From Caenorhabditis elegans (Eukaryota > Nematoda > Chromadorea > Rhabditida > Rhabditidae), in assembly GCF_000002985.6 (NCBI RefSeq), contig NC_003280.10, positions 13,078,501 to 13,142,500 on the forward strand: DNA of 64,000 nucleotides, given 5' to 3'. The translations under genes were made by a program, and so were the position numbers. Below, piece after piece: positions 38,001 to 47,869 of the stretch. The notes under the pieces are model-generated. The model saw nothing but the letters and a program-made list of their open reading frames with translations. It made no database searches and was not told the DNA's origin. Numbering within the stretch: the stretch's first letter is position 1; each line of letters begins with the position of its first letter.

Positions 38001-38301
38001 CCAAAATCGTCCTGGAAATTCCATTCAAAAATTCACATTTCTCTTCGTAAGTTGCTTTTGTGTACGAATCGGCGCCTCGGATCAGTTTCTGCACATCTTC
38101 ACGGGCTCGGAATCTTTCTCGTCGTTTTTCACTGGTTTCGCTTACTTTTTCTGGAAAATTTTAATATTAAAATGCTCATCATAATTCAAGCTGAAAAAAA
38201 AACTAACTAGCTCGAGTTTTGACTCTGATGCTCTCCCGGATTTCCTGTATCCTCTGTGTATTGTTTTCGCCTCTGTGATACACTTTTCGACGAGTGTCCA
38301 T
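20010..38301 (-). CDS. rict-1: Rictor, TORC2 subunit
   Basis: Sixteen exons join in phase to about 1,580 residues: 38301-38208, 38150-37946, 37887-37621, 36646-36557, 36495-36211, 35663-35371, 34867-34450, 33477-32970, 32910-32722, 31823-31687, 26296-25246, 24412-24210, 23402-22967, 21734-21410, 21338-21236 and 20148-20010. Rictor signatures include IIRSWPGLFACAAVG and LLDYLGLG in the N-terminal repeats, GIQYMLRQLADESSKVVRHT and EEHPVLTVRGIAFWALCTFS in the middle, and RKEVLGHVDMLEIKEYPAKR with a final YRFKPHSRAFLQQ segment. Rictor is an armadillo-type scaffold of TORC2, which phosphorylates AGC kinases such as AKT and SGK and controls fat and growth in worms. The ATG lies behind a TTTTCAG acceptor. 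One acceptor (AAAG at 35664) is weak but needed for frame. The exons tile without damage. Confidence 0.95.
20149..21235. other. rict-1 last intron with small foldback
   Basis: This 1,087-bp AT-rich intron contains a foldback at about 20505-20690, with arms running from TTGACTTTTTTGGAATTATC through ATTGCATATTTT. A following stretch repeats TTTTTGAGCATTTT-like words. No gene is seen. Confidence 0.7.
21835..22640. repeat. CCGGCAAATTGCCGG array in rict-1 intron
   Basis: A third array of the palindromic family, in the intron between exons 22967 and 21734. Two blocks (about 22050-22180 and 22230-22350) are near copies of each other. Confidence 0.9.
22775..22945. mobile_element. Short inverted-repeat element (TTTGATCTACAAAAAATGCGGG family)
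   Basis: Ends are a TTGATCTAC...ATGCGGGAG sequence and its complement CCCGCA...GTAGATCAAACC, with a middle of about 100 bp containing CTCAACTGATTTCG. A second near-complete copy is at 32373-32535, an end fragment is at 40029-40070, and a mini-palindrome at 52343-52382 uses the same GTAGATCAAAC word. This looks like a non-autonomous DNA transposon. Confidence 0.75.
23490..23960. repeat. CCGGCAAATTGCCGG array in rict-1 intron
   Basis: Fourth array of the family, in the intron between exons 24210 and 23402. It is followed at about 23975-24050 by a short GC-richer stretch with GGCGGAGCCAATC and TGATTGGT repeats. Confidence 0.85.
24459..25235. repeat. Foldback-rich TGCATTTTTCGAAA repeat in rict-1 intron
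   Basis: The intron is filled with alternating GCATTTTTCGAAATTTTT and its complement, AATGCATGCG words and TTTCTACACA(A)ATGAA ends. The left end reads GGGTTATTTATGTGATGTAG. Related copies lie at 33540-34345 and 35690-36190. Confidence 0.75.
26297..29522. other. rict-1 long intron: repeats and pqn-32 upstream region
   Basis: 26380-26650, 26735-26945 and 27115-27390 are palindromic element copies (TACTGTAG and CGTAAATCGACACA motifs). 26935-27110 is TGCATTTTTCGA repeat. 27454-27467 is a run of 14 C. 27600-28900 is unique-looking non-repetitive sequence with no ORF I can support. 29040-29300 is GC-richer with a (GA)n run (29120-29133) and is a reasonable pqn-32 promoter candidate. Confidence 0.6.
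29523..31493 (+). CDS. pqn-32: Secreted Q/N-rich protein with C-terminal DB module
   Basis: Five exons join in phase: 29523-29705, 29756-29878, 29923-31005, 31053-31187 and 31239-31493, giving 592 residues. A signal peptide (ICILLLLSTYTLA) is followed by a Cys-rich patch (CARAKCVHC, CPTACAGC). Residues about 62-460 are Gln/Pro/Asn-rich with long Q runs, the prion-like composition that defines pqn genes. The C-terminal 130 residues form a DB-type Cys module (FRNCCSRLGEGCAPLC, CPLAKVGDVMICASG, CCEAYGVFEPG, CRPYC). The protein is probably extracellular. The gene lies antisense within a rict-1 intron, so the two transcription units overlap fully. The start follows a TTTCAG acceptor by four bases; an upstream in-frame ATG at 29505 lies before that acceptor. 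Confidence 0.92.
31824..32721. other. rict-1 intron, one MITE-like copy
   Basis: The stretch includes exon 9's downstream intron only. 32373-32535 is a full copy of the TTTGATCTAC/ATGCGGGA inverted-repeat element; 32090-32160 has a GTGTAGTACAAAA inverted pair. No gene is seen. Confidence 0.6.
33712..34345. repeat. ~630-bp foldback in rict-1 intron
   Basis: Arms meet near 34028. Matching pairs include GGGAAAATGTATAAAAATAC with its complement at 34275-34295, and GAAATCACCGTCTAATTTT with its complement at about 34090. The outer ends carry AATGCATGCG and TTTTCTACACA words shared with 24459-25235. Confidence 0.8.
35690..36190. mobile_element. Non-autonomous element with ~28-bp terminal inverted repeats
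   Basis: Left end GGGGTTAGTCGTGTGATGTA continues GAAAAATG; the right end is its complement (CATTTTTC, then TACATCACATGATTAACCCC). The interior is AT-rich with AAAAATGTCGAAAAATG words and a CGCGGCGGGAATTC core. It occupies nearly the whole intron between exons 36211 and 35663. Related ends at 24459, 33805 and 34245 indicate a family. Confidence 0.75.
36655..37600. other. rict-1 intron with partial palindromic element
   Basis: 36655-36860 is a shortened foldback of the ATGCGTATTGCAC / TACTGTAG / CGTAAATCGACACA family. The remainder repeats TTTTTAGATTTTTT-GAATTTATTCTGAAA words like those in the gfm-1 intron 3. No gene is seen. Confidence 0.6.
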
Positions 38302-38992
38302 CGCCTGAAAATTGAAATTTTTCATGAAAATAGCGGGGGAAACGAGACAGGACACGGGGAAAAAGTACTGCAATTGATAAGAATAGTGGAATTAGAGAGA
38401 GCAGAAAAGTGGTTAAATATGCTCTTTCGCTCGGCCACCGGGTTACTGTAGCTAGCTGCGTAGGAAATAATAGAAATAATATATTTCCGTCGAAAAGAGT
38501 ATTTAAAAGATTATTTCTTTCAGTTAAAACCCGTTATTTCAACATTATTTAATGATGCAATACCACATTGCTGGTTACAAAGCGTTTTTCAAATTTCCAA
38601 TAAACAAAAACATGAAATTCTTGGAAAACTCTGCATTTCTCAAGCAACTCGAAATAAATCAATATTAAAACTTGATGATTCTGTTCTTTTCTTTACTAAA
38701 AATTGAAAAAACGAACGGAAAACAACGAGAGAGTTCTTTAAAAAATATATAAGAAATATCTGAAAGTCGAGTGAGAAAAACATGTTTTTTTGGAAGAGCG
38801 ACTGCCCCGAAATGCTAGGCCACGCGTCGCGTACTCCTCTCGGATAACGATTTTATGGCATCATTTTTTGTTAATTAATAAAATTAAACGTTTTAAATGC
38901 ACTTTTCCAATATTATTTTTATTTTAAAAATTTAAAAATTATTTAAGTGAAAATCTTTGAAAATTTAACATCTAAACTTCAGGTAATACACA
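38302..38992. promoter_or_regulatory. Divergent promoter of rict-1 and gfm-1
   Basis: This 691-bp interval separates two start codons pointing outward, each preceded by an acceptor-like TTCAG (trans-splice sites just upstream of both ATGs). It contains no ORF of note. GC-richer patches lie at about 38425-38460 and 38800-38850. That it drives both genes is inferred from position. Confidence 0.5.
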
Positions 38993-41900
38993 ATGAGTCC
39001 TCTCGGGAGGTTCTCTGCAGTGGCGCAAAGCCGTCGGCAGGTAATTTATTTATTTTTAAATTATTTTAATAGTTTTTTTTAAATGAATTTTTCAGCTAAA
39101 CAACGTCCTCCGACGATTCGCATCCAACGAAGCGCCGTCGTCCGTCGTCGTACCAGGAGTCCGGCCAATTGAACGAATCAGAAATATTGGTTTGGCGTTT
39201 AATCCTAATTTTTGATCAAAATCTTGATTTAAAACACAAATTTCCAGGTATTTCTGCTCATATTGATTCGGGAAAGACGACTGTCACAGAAAGAATCTTG
39301 TATTATGCCGGAAGAATCGACTCGATGCACGAAGTTCGCGGAAAAGACGACGTCGGAGCCACAATGGATTTTATGGATCTCGAACGACAGCGGGGGATCA
39401 CTATTCAGTCGGCGGCTACCTATGTGGATTGGCACGGAACTAATATTAATATTATTGATACACCAGGCCACGTGGATTTCACAGTTGAAGTCGAGCGGGC
39501 TCTTCGTGTTCTCGATGGAGCCGTACTTGTTCTGTGCGGAGTTGGAGGTGTCCAGTCGCAAACGTTCACTGTTAATCGTCAACTGGCTCGCTACAATGTT
39601 CCGTTCATCTGTTTCGTGAATAAAATGGATCGGAATGGAGCGACTCCTCTGAAAGCTCTAGATGGCCTCCGGAATAAATTGAACCATAACGCGGCGCTCA
39701 TTCATTTACCAATTGGGAAAGACTCAAATTTCAATGGAATCGTCGATTTGGTAGAAGGACACGCGTTGTATTATGAGGGTGAAGGTGGACTTATTGTGAG
39801 AAAGGACGAGATTCCAAAGGATTTGAGGGTGGAAGCAGAAGATAGACGTCAGGAGCTCATTGAGCATATTGCCAATGTTGATGAGACTCTTGGAGAAATG
39901 TTCTTGAACGATCAGACGCCAAATGTTCAACAGATTCATGAAGCTATTAGAAGAACTGTTGTCAAGGTTGAATAATTATTAAAGCGCGCTTGCTATCAGA
40001 TTATTCAGATTTACTCGTGGTGCTAATATGTCCCATTACGGTTTGATCTACAAAAAATGCGGGAATAAAAATGCACAAAACCAAAGAAAAAACATTTTTT
40101 ATCCACTAAAAATTTCAAAAATCACCAGCTTTTTTCTAGAATTTTTCAAATTTTCTCTGGAAATTTTCTATCGTTTTTTTTTAATTTTCAGAATTGTTAA
40201 GATTTTTTTTGTATTTATTCTGATATTGTTAGATTTTTTTTTTTGAAAAAAATCTAAAAATTTCAGAATAAATTCTGAAAAATATAAAAAAATTCAAAAA
40301 AATCTTTTAAAAAATTCAGAAAAGTTCAAAAAAATCTAAAAATTCCATTTTTTTTTCCTGGAATTTTTCAGATTTTTAAAAATTTATTCTGAAATTTTTA
40401 GATTTTTTAAAAATTTTCTCTGGAAATTTTCTATCGTTTTTTTTTAATTTTCAGAATTGTTAAGATTTTTTTTGAATTTATTCTGAAATTGTTAGATTAT
40501 TTTTTGACAAAAAATCTAAAAATTTCAGAATAAATTCAGAAAAAATATTAAAAAAATTCAGAAAAATTAAAAAAAATCTTTTAAAAAATTCAGAAAAATT
40601 CTAAAAAAAATCTAAAAATTCCATTTTTTTCCCTGGAATTTTTCAGATTTTTTTCGAATTTTTTCTGTAATATGGTTTGACTTTGAAGAAATCAACGAGA
40701 TTTTTCTTATTTTCTAAATATTTTTCTATTAAAAATCGGTTTTTAACAATTTTTGACCCTAATGTTAAGTCAAAAATGTATTAAAACCGATTTTTTATAG
40801 CGAAATATTTAGAAAATAGGAAAAATCCCGTTGATTTCTTCCAGTGGACGAAAACGCTTAATTTTAGTCATTTTAAATTCGATTTTCACTGTTTAACAAT
40901 AGGTTTTGTTCGCAAAATGCAGAAACAAAAAACAATTTTGAAGCTAAAAATTTGATAATTCTGCCATTTTCAGTGGAAAGACAAAACTCCGCGGATGCAG
41001 AATAGCGAAGCGTAGCAAGAGCGTGCATAACAATAAACTTGAACAAAAAATTAATAAAATCAATATTTTGTTCCAGCGTGCATTCGTCCCAGTCCTCTCC
41101 GGATCCGCTTTAAAGAACAAAGGAGTTCAAACAATGATCAATTCCGTCGTCAAATACCTTCCAGATCCATCTGAAGTCGTTAACAGAGCCACTGTAAAAA
41201 CGGAAACCACCGGAGATGAAAAAGGAATCATTCTCTCGCCAAAACGAAACAATGATAAGCCATTCGTCGGGCTTGCCTTCAAGCTGGAAGCAGGAAAGTA
41301 CGGCCAACTCACCTATTTCCGAGTCTACCAGGGACAATTAAGCAAAGGAGACACTGTTTATGCATCGAGAGACGGTAGAAAAGTACGTGTGCAGAGATTG
41401 GTTCGGATGCATGCTGCTGATATGGAAGAGATCACTACTGCTTATGCTGGAGATATTTGTGCGACTTTTGGACTTGACTGCCATTCTGGAGAGACTTTTT
41501 CGACGGATCAGAATCTTGCTCCGCATTGTGTAGGTTTTGATGCTTCACTGCAACTTTTTTCGAACGAGGGACGAGGCAAAAAGGTTTCTTGGCCATGGCC
41601 GAGTCCCCGACAAATTTCAGCGGCCATTTATCTTGCTTTGTTTTCTGCGTGTTTTATTTCGTTTTTCACCGATTTTTTCCGTTTTTTCTTATCAAAACTA
41701 ATAAATAAATATTTTTTGCAGATGCTAAAACAATTTCCAAGTGAAAAAATTGTGAATTCAGTCGGCAAGTAGCGGTAAAAGTGGTCAATGTAATATGATG
41801 GATTACGGGAATAAAAAACCCAAACTTTTTCCCAAACGTGATACATATGCTGTTTAGATGCTAAAAGTACCTGATTTTCATAACGAGACCGCTGAAAAAG

Positions 41901-43370
41901 TTTTGAGATTTTCAAAATTCAACTTTTTTTGTGAAAAAGTCGAGATTTTGGCACAAAATGTTGAATTTTGAAAATCTCAAAACTTTTTTAGCTGTCTCGT
42001 TATGAAAATCAGGTAGCTTCAGCATTTAAGCAGCATATGTATCATGTTTCAGAAAAAGTTTGGGTTTTGTATAGCCGTAATCCATCATATTACATTGCCC
42101 ACTTTCACTGCTACTTGCCGACTGAATTCACAATTTTTTCACTTGGAAATTGTTTTAGCATCTGCAAAAAATATTTATTTATTAGTTTTGATATGAAAAA
42201 ACGGAAAAAATCGGTGAAAAACGAAAGAAAACACGCAGAAAACAAAGCAAAATAAATGGCCGCTGAAATTTGTCGGGGACTCGGCCATGGCCTAGAAACC
42301 TTTTTGCCTCGTCCCTCGTTCGAAAAAAGTTGCAGTGCATGCTTTTTGCCTTAATAATATTAAAAATTTCCAGGAATCAATGCACATCCCGGAGCCAGTT
42401 ATCTCGATGGCCATCAAACCAGTAAACCGAAAAGATGCCGACAATTTTATTAAGGCGCTGACGCGATTCACAAAGGAAGATCCAACATTCCGACGAGAAT
42501 ATAATCAAGAAGCGAAGGAAACGATTGTTTCTGGAATGGGAGAGCTTCATTTGGAAATTTATGCTCAGCGTATGAAGAGTGAATATAATTGTCCTGTGGA
42601 GCTGGGAAAACCTACAGTTGCATACAGAGAGTGCTTGGGTAGCCCTTATAAGTGAGTGAAAAAAAACATTTAAAAAAAATATATATATAAATGAAATTTC
42701 AAATTGCAGATTCCACTTCCGTCACAAAAAACAAACCGGAGGACAGGGACAATTCGGAGAAATCGAAGGAGTCATTGATCCACTACCATCTGATCGCAAT
42801 ACTGTCGTTGAATTCTCCGACGAGACATTCGGAAACAATATCCCGAAGAATCTGTTCCCGGCTCTCAAGAAGGGTCTCGACGCGATTGTCGCCGAGGGTC
42901 CACTTATCAAGTCTAGAATCGCTGGAATTCATGTTCGGATCCAAGATGGTTCAACTCATGCTGTAGACTCCACGGAAATCGCTATGATCAATACAATGCA
43001 AAACATGATGCGTGAATCATTCGAAAAAGCGAATTGGCTGCTCCTCGAGCCAATTATGAAAGTAGAAGCTACAGTTCCAACGGAATTCCAGGGAAATGTA
43101 GTGACATCACTCACCCAGAGAAATGCACTGATCACCACCACCGATTCGACGGAAGGATACGCGACTGTGATCTGTGAAGCTCCACTGTCGGACATGTTCG
43201 GATACACTTCAGAGCTACGATCGTTAACGGAAGGAAAAGGAGAATTCAGTATGGAATATTCAAGATATGCACCTACAACACTGGAAGCTCAAGATCGAGT
43301 ACAAGCAGAGTGGAGGCAGTTGCATGGAATTGCTGATCCGAATGAGAAGGGAAAGAAGAAGAAGAAGTAG
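38993..43370 (+). CDS. gfm-1: Mitochondrial elongation factor G
   Basis: Six exons join in phase: 38993-39040, 39096-39189, 39248-39966, 41077-41529, 42374-42651 and 42710-43370, giving 750 residues, typical of mitochondrial EF-G1. The N-terminal 40 residues are Arg/Ser-rich without acid, as in a mitochondrial presequence. GTPase motifs are AHIDSGKTT (P-loop), [10 protein letters not shown] (switch region), DTPGHVDF and NKMD. Domain II begins near [18 protein letters not shown]; domains III-V include [15 protein letters not shown] and [13 protein letters not shown]1 translocates tRNA and mRNA on the mitochondrial ribosome. The Lys-rich end (GKKKKK) is unusual. Introns 3 and 4 are long and repeat-filled. 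The last 120 bp of coding sequence recur at 47528. Confidence 0.95.
39967..41076. other. gfm-1 intron 3, repeat-filled
   Basis: 40029-40070 is an end fragment of the GTTTGATCTACAAAAAATGC family. 40130-40670 alternates TTTCTGAAATTTTTAGATTT and its complement, so it folds on itself. 40690-40840 is a foldback around AATCAACGAGATTTTTC. 40890-40955 recurs inverted at about 44005-44063. Confidence 0.7.
41546..42337. repeat. ~790-bp palindrome in gfm-1 intron 4
   Basis: Arms of about 390 bp meet near 41940. The outer ends are CACTGCAACTTTTTTCGAAC and its complement; arms match with only scattered differences through GGCCATGGCCGAGTCCCCGA-type and TACTTGCCGACTGAATTCAC words. It fills almost the entire intron and has no coding content. 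Confidence 0.9.
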
Positions 43371-44537
43371 ATCTGTTAATTTAGGGTTTTTTCATGTTCT
43401 GTAGATTAGTTTTTTTTTACTCTTGTTTTGTTGTTTTCATTCATTTGTTAAGATTTTTAGATCATTCATTAAATTTTTGCGAGCTTTTGTATTTTAATAT
43501 GAAAAATTCAAAATTCAGAAACACTACAAACAATTGTGATGGATCAGACCTATTGGGCCGTTCCGCAGATCGACAAATTGCCAATTTGCCGGATTTAAAG
43601 ATTCTTTATTTGAACTATTTGAAATTATTATTAATTAATCGATTTGAAGTTTGAAGTGGTAGGATTATTTCATCGTCAGATATCCTTCGTACCAGCAGTA
43701 CTGGGCCAAGATCCGAAATTGATCACCTGAAAGTTATTCATATAAGTTTCTATTAACTAGACGTCTAAAAATGAGAATTATCGCCAGAAATGGGTCTCGC
43801 CACGAAACGAGTGACTGTAACTCGTTTCGATTTATGGGTCGCTATTGAATCATTTTTTCGAAAAAGCAATTTTCCATTTAATTTATAAGAAAACTGATGG
43901 AATAGCGGCGCAAAAATCGACACCAGTAATTTCTACAGTAACCCGTTGTCCGCGTGGCGAGACCCAAAATCCTCAAATTTATTTTTTTTTTTTACGTATT
44001 AGCTTCAAAATTGTTTTTTTTTCTGCATTTTGCGAACAAAACCTTTTGTTAAACCTACGCCTAAACATGAACCTGAGAAGAAGGCTAAGCCGAGGCCTAA
44101 GCCAAATAATATCTGTTTCAATAAAAGTGTATTATTATCAAAGAGAATTCCAATAAAAATTAATTGAAATCGGAAAATAATTCCTCAAAAACTACAGTAG
44201 ACGAACTACGGTAGACGACGAAGTACGTAATGCACACAATGCATTCTAAATGACGAGCAAACTGTTTTGATGCAATTTCGTTTATTTTTTCTCACTTTTC
44301 AGTGAAATTTCAAGCGTTTTTATCAGAAAAATGTTGGTAAATTCAAGAAAAGTGTTTTTTGAAACTTTTAACAAGCTGATAATTTTACTATGTAGTTCAA
44401 TTTTGAGACAATTTTTCTGATTTTCACTCGCTTCGTTGATTTCAGAGCTGCATTGAATGAAATTCTCTGAATTTTGTCAAATTGTTGCTTATTTTCTTCT
44501 CAACTTCAAATGTTTTAAATTTCAGAAAATTCTTTTC
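43371..44537. other. gfm-1 3' flank, intergenic
   Basis: 43371-43680 is the sequence duplicated downstream at 47650-47850, with a small CGACAAATTGCC repeat inserted at about 43563-43600. 43795-43975 carries GGTCTCGCCACGA repeat fragments. No gene is seen. Confidence 0.55.
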
Positions 44538-46289
44538 ATGGCCGCTGCTCACAAGGTATTCGAGCTTTCGCACGTTTTCAAGGACGTTTCAAAAATAGGA
44601 GATGACGAGTCTGTGTGCAGTCCAAATGAAGATTATTTTGGTGTTCCCTGGTCAGTTAAATATGAGTAATATGCGATAAACCCTCAATTTATAAATTTCA
44701 GGAAAATCGTTCTTCGTCACAAAGATGAAAAAATGGGTGTCTTCCTCAGTTGTGAAAAACCGTCAAACAATGATGCTCATTGCATTGTGAATGTAGTCTA
44801 CTCTGTGAAACTCATGTCTTCTTCAGGCGTATGCTATATAAAATCTGATTCAAAGCTATTCGGAGAAATAACAGAACATGGATGGGTGAATTTCGTGAAT
44901 TGGAACACGATGGTTGATGCTTTCCTGATCGATGACAGTATTATTATTGAAGTGTTGGTAAAAACCATATTTATGTCGGGATTACCGAAGAAATCTCCGA
45001 AAAACTTTGATGAATCGAATAAAGAGTTTTCTGATGGGATTGTTGTGGTGAAACACCAGAATTTCCATATTCTGAAAAAGGTAGGTGATTCTTCTCGTTT
45101 TTCTGATAAGTTTTTCTTTTTTTTTCAGTTTCTGGCCTTTCATTGTGAATACCTCGAAAAACTTTTCTTTGGAGATTTCAAAGAAGCCGGAAAAGCAGAA
45201 GTCACACTTAAAGCCATCAGTTCCACCGATTTTCACTATCTTCTTGCAGTTCTTTATGAAGACTATGCTATTGACGGTGAAAAATTCGAAACACTTTTAA
45301 AAATTAATCCGAATTTAAAATTTCAGACGACAACGTCGGAGGTATTCTCCGTTTGGCTAGCTATCTTCAAGTTCCTATTGTGATCCGAAAATGTGAACAA
45401 TTTTTAATTGAAGGATCAGGCAAACCAATGGAGATACGGCTCGACATTGCCGAGAAGGAATGTCTGCAAAACTTGAAGGTAAACAACTGTCGCAGTCCGT
45501 ACAAACTCAAAAAATCTTTTTTTTTCAGAAGCACTGTCTCTCAAAAGTTGGCACTGCCGATCAGATCGAAGCAGCGAGGGCGATTCTTCCATCAGATATT
45601 CCGAAGAGAGCGCTAAAAAAGTTCGATGAGTCGAACAAGGAATTTTCCGATGTTATTTTTGTCGTTGAACACAATAAATTCTATGTCTTAAAGCAGGTGT
45701 GTTTTTCTTTCCTATTGTAATTTCATATTGTAATTTCATATTTTTCCAGATCCTCGCATCTCACTCTTCACACTTCAAGAAAATCTTCGTGGAAAATGTG
45801 GACAAACGAGAATTCACACTTGCGGACATCGACTCGAACGATTTTCAGAATCTTGTGGAGGTCATGTATGGAGTATCCTTTATCGATGGTAAAAAACGCA
45901 TAAAATTTAATTTCTAACGTTAAATTTCAGATCTCACAGTCGAAGGAGTTCTTCATTTGGCGCATATGTACGATAGGCCTTTTCCAATGCAAAAATGCGT
46001 GGAATTTCTGATCGATTTGTCAGAAAAATCACCGAAGGAGAAGCTTAAAATCGCTAAAGCTTATCAATTGAAGAATTTGGAAGTAGGAATTTCTCCAAAA
46101 ATTATTGAAAACATGAATTTAATTTGTTTTCAGAAGGCAGCTCTGGCGAGAATCAACTTGCCCGAGTCAATTCGGGCCGCATTGTCTTGTGATATGGCTC
46201 AAATGGAAGTGGAAGTTTTGAAGGCTCTGATGCAGAAAGCACTATTCCACTTGTCGGACACAAAAGTTCACACTGAGACGTTCTTCTAA
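44538..46289 (+). CDS. MATH protein with two tandem BTB units
   Basis: Eight exons join in phase: 44538-44650, 44702-45080, 45129-45276, 45327-45478, 45529-45696, 45750-45888, 45931-46082 and 46134-46289, giving 468 residues. Residues about 5-125 are a MATH domain (FELSHVFKDVSKI, YFGVPWKIVLRHKDEK). A BTB unit starts near residue 150 (KNFDESNKEFSDGIVVVKHQ) and a second near 310 (KKFDESNKEFSDVIFVVEHN); each is followed by an LASHSSHFKKIF-like segment, an LYEDYAID or MYGVSFID helix and a short C-terminal helical part. MATH-BTB proteins are substrate adaptors for CUL3 ubiquitin ligases: MATH binds substrate, BTB binds cullin. Most have one BTB. The two units repeat the same exon sizes and phases. 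One gene is supported by frame continuity; two genes remain possible. Confidence 0.85.
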
Positions 46290-46423
46290 AATTTTTTCAT
46301 TTTTCTATTTTGTTTTTTTGTGCCACTGATTTGAATTAAATTGTTCTGTTTTATCCTTGGTTTTATGCTTAAAACGATAAGCACTGATGATTTCCACCCA
46401 AAACTAAAATATCTGGGCAAACA

Positions 46424-46664
46424 CTCATTGAATACCTTCTCATTGACTACCTTTGCTCATTGACTACCTTTTGCTCATTGACTACCTTTGCTCATTGACT
46501 ACCCTTCGGCTCATGGACTGCCTTTGCTCATTGACTACTAGTTACTTTTTGATGTCTAAGAAGGTCGTGCACTTTCTCATTTCCTGAAATTCCGGAAAAA
46601 ATGGAGATGAGATCTGATGTATAAATGCTCATTGACTACCTTCAAATGCTCTTTGACTACCTCT
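46424..46664. repeat. Minisatellite of CTCATTGACTACCTTTG units
   Basis: About seven 17-19-bp units of (G)CTCATTGACTACCTTT occur at 46424-46546, with two more diverged units at 46627-46664. Confidence 0.85.
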
Positions 46665-46671
46665 ATCTAAT

Positions 46672-47243
46672 AAAATTTTCCAAAATTTATTTTTTTGAGA
46701 ACTTTTCAAAATTTGATCAGATATTATAGAAAAGTGCAATTTTTTTCGTTTTTCTAGTTTGGATGTTCTGCACACTATTGCAGACGAAAACCTGAGGTAT
46801 AGTAGAACCCCTAAGCTCAAAAAACGCACTCACTTCGGATGCTGATATCTCCGTGGAAAAAAAATTTATGGCAAAGTGATTAACTACAAAGTTATATATC
46901 TTAATCTAAAGTACAACTTTGTAGTTGATTGTTTTTTATCAAAAAATTTGTTGGTCGAGATAAAGTTGTGTAAAGTTTGGCACCTTCATGCTTGTATTTT
47001 CTTCTTTTTCTGTTCATATCTCAACCAACAAATTTTACTTTGTCTTAAAAAATTTTCCCACGGAGATATCAACATCCGAAGTGAGTGCGTATTTTGAATT
47101 TTGAGGTTCTACTATACCTCAGGTTTCTGTCTGAAATCGTGTTCAGAACATCTAAACTAGATCAACTACAAACTTTGCATTTTTCTATAACATCTGATCA
47201 AATTTTTAAAAGTTTTCAAAAAAAAAATTAGAAAATTTTTGTA
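46672..47243. repeat. ~570-bp foldback downstream of the BTB gene
   Basis: Arms meet near 46930. Matching pairs include GAGGTATAGTAGAACC with GGTTCTACTATACCTC, and CACTCACTTCGGATG with CATCCGAAGTGAGTG. No coding sequence is seen; 47244-47520 beyond it holds nothing I can support. Confidence 0.85.
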
Positions 47244-47524
47244 AGGGGTACCCTTTGGATTTTTTTTTCATAAATCGAAAAAAATATTGAAACCTAAAAA
47301 ACCAAATGTTTTTGACACTATTGCCAACAACATTTCAGTCGGACACATTTTATTGCAAAATCTCATTGCCAACTATCCTTTGAAAACCTTTGAAATATGC
47401 TTATATATGAATATGCTTATGCTGACGTGCGCTTATGCTGACAAGAGCTCTCACGAGAATTTCGTGATCCAAAAAACACATTGAAAGCTTATATCAGGAC
47501 ACTTGACGACGTAAAAGAAAAAAA

Positions 47525-47850
47525 AATTCAGTATGGAATATTCAAGATATGCACCTACAACACTGGAAGCTCAAGATCGAGTACAAGCAGAGTGGAGGCA
47601 GTTGCATGGAACTGCTGATCCGAATGAGAAGGGAAAGAAGAAGAAGAAGTAGATCTGTTAATTTAGGGTTTTTTCATGTTCTGTAGATTAGTTTTTTTAT
47701 TCTTGTTTTGTTGTTTTCATTCATTTGTTTGATCCATTAAATTTTTTTCCATCTTTAAAATACCAAAAATTCAACATTCAGAAACACGAAAAACTATTTG
47801 ATTTACTAGATTCTTTATTTCGAAATGCTGAATATTTGGATTATTTCATT
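47525..47850 (+). pseudogene. Duplicated 3' end of gfm-1
   Basis: 47528-47652 repeats the last roughly 130 coding bases of gfm-1, stop codon and Lys-rich end included, with a single amino-acid change (HGIADP to HGTADP). The match continues through the gfm-1 3' UTR and further flank with growing divergence to about 47850. The upstream exons are missing and there is no start, so it is a dead fragment in direct orientation 4.3 kb from its source. Confidence 0.92.
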
Positions 47851-47869
47851 CTGAAGACATTCCCTCCAT

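Noticed and set aside
44090..44105. TTAGGC-like word (GCCTAAGCC) suggesting interstitial telomere
   Set aside because: A single unit with one diverged neighbour, not a tandem array.
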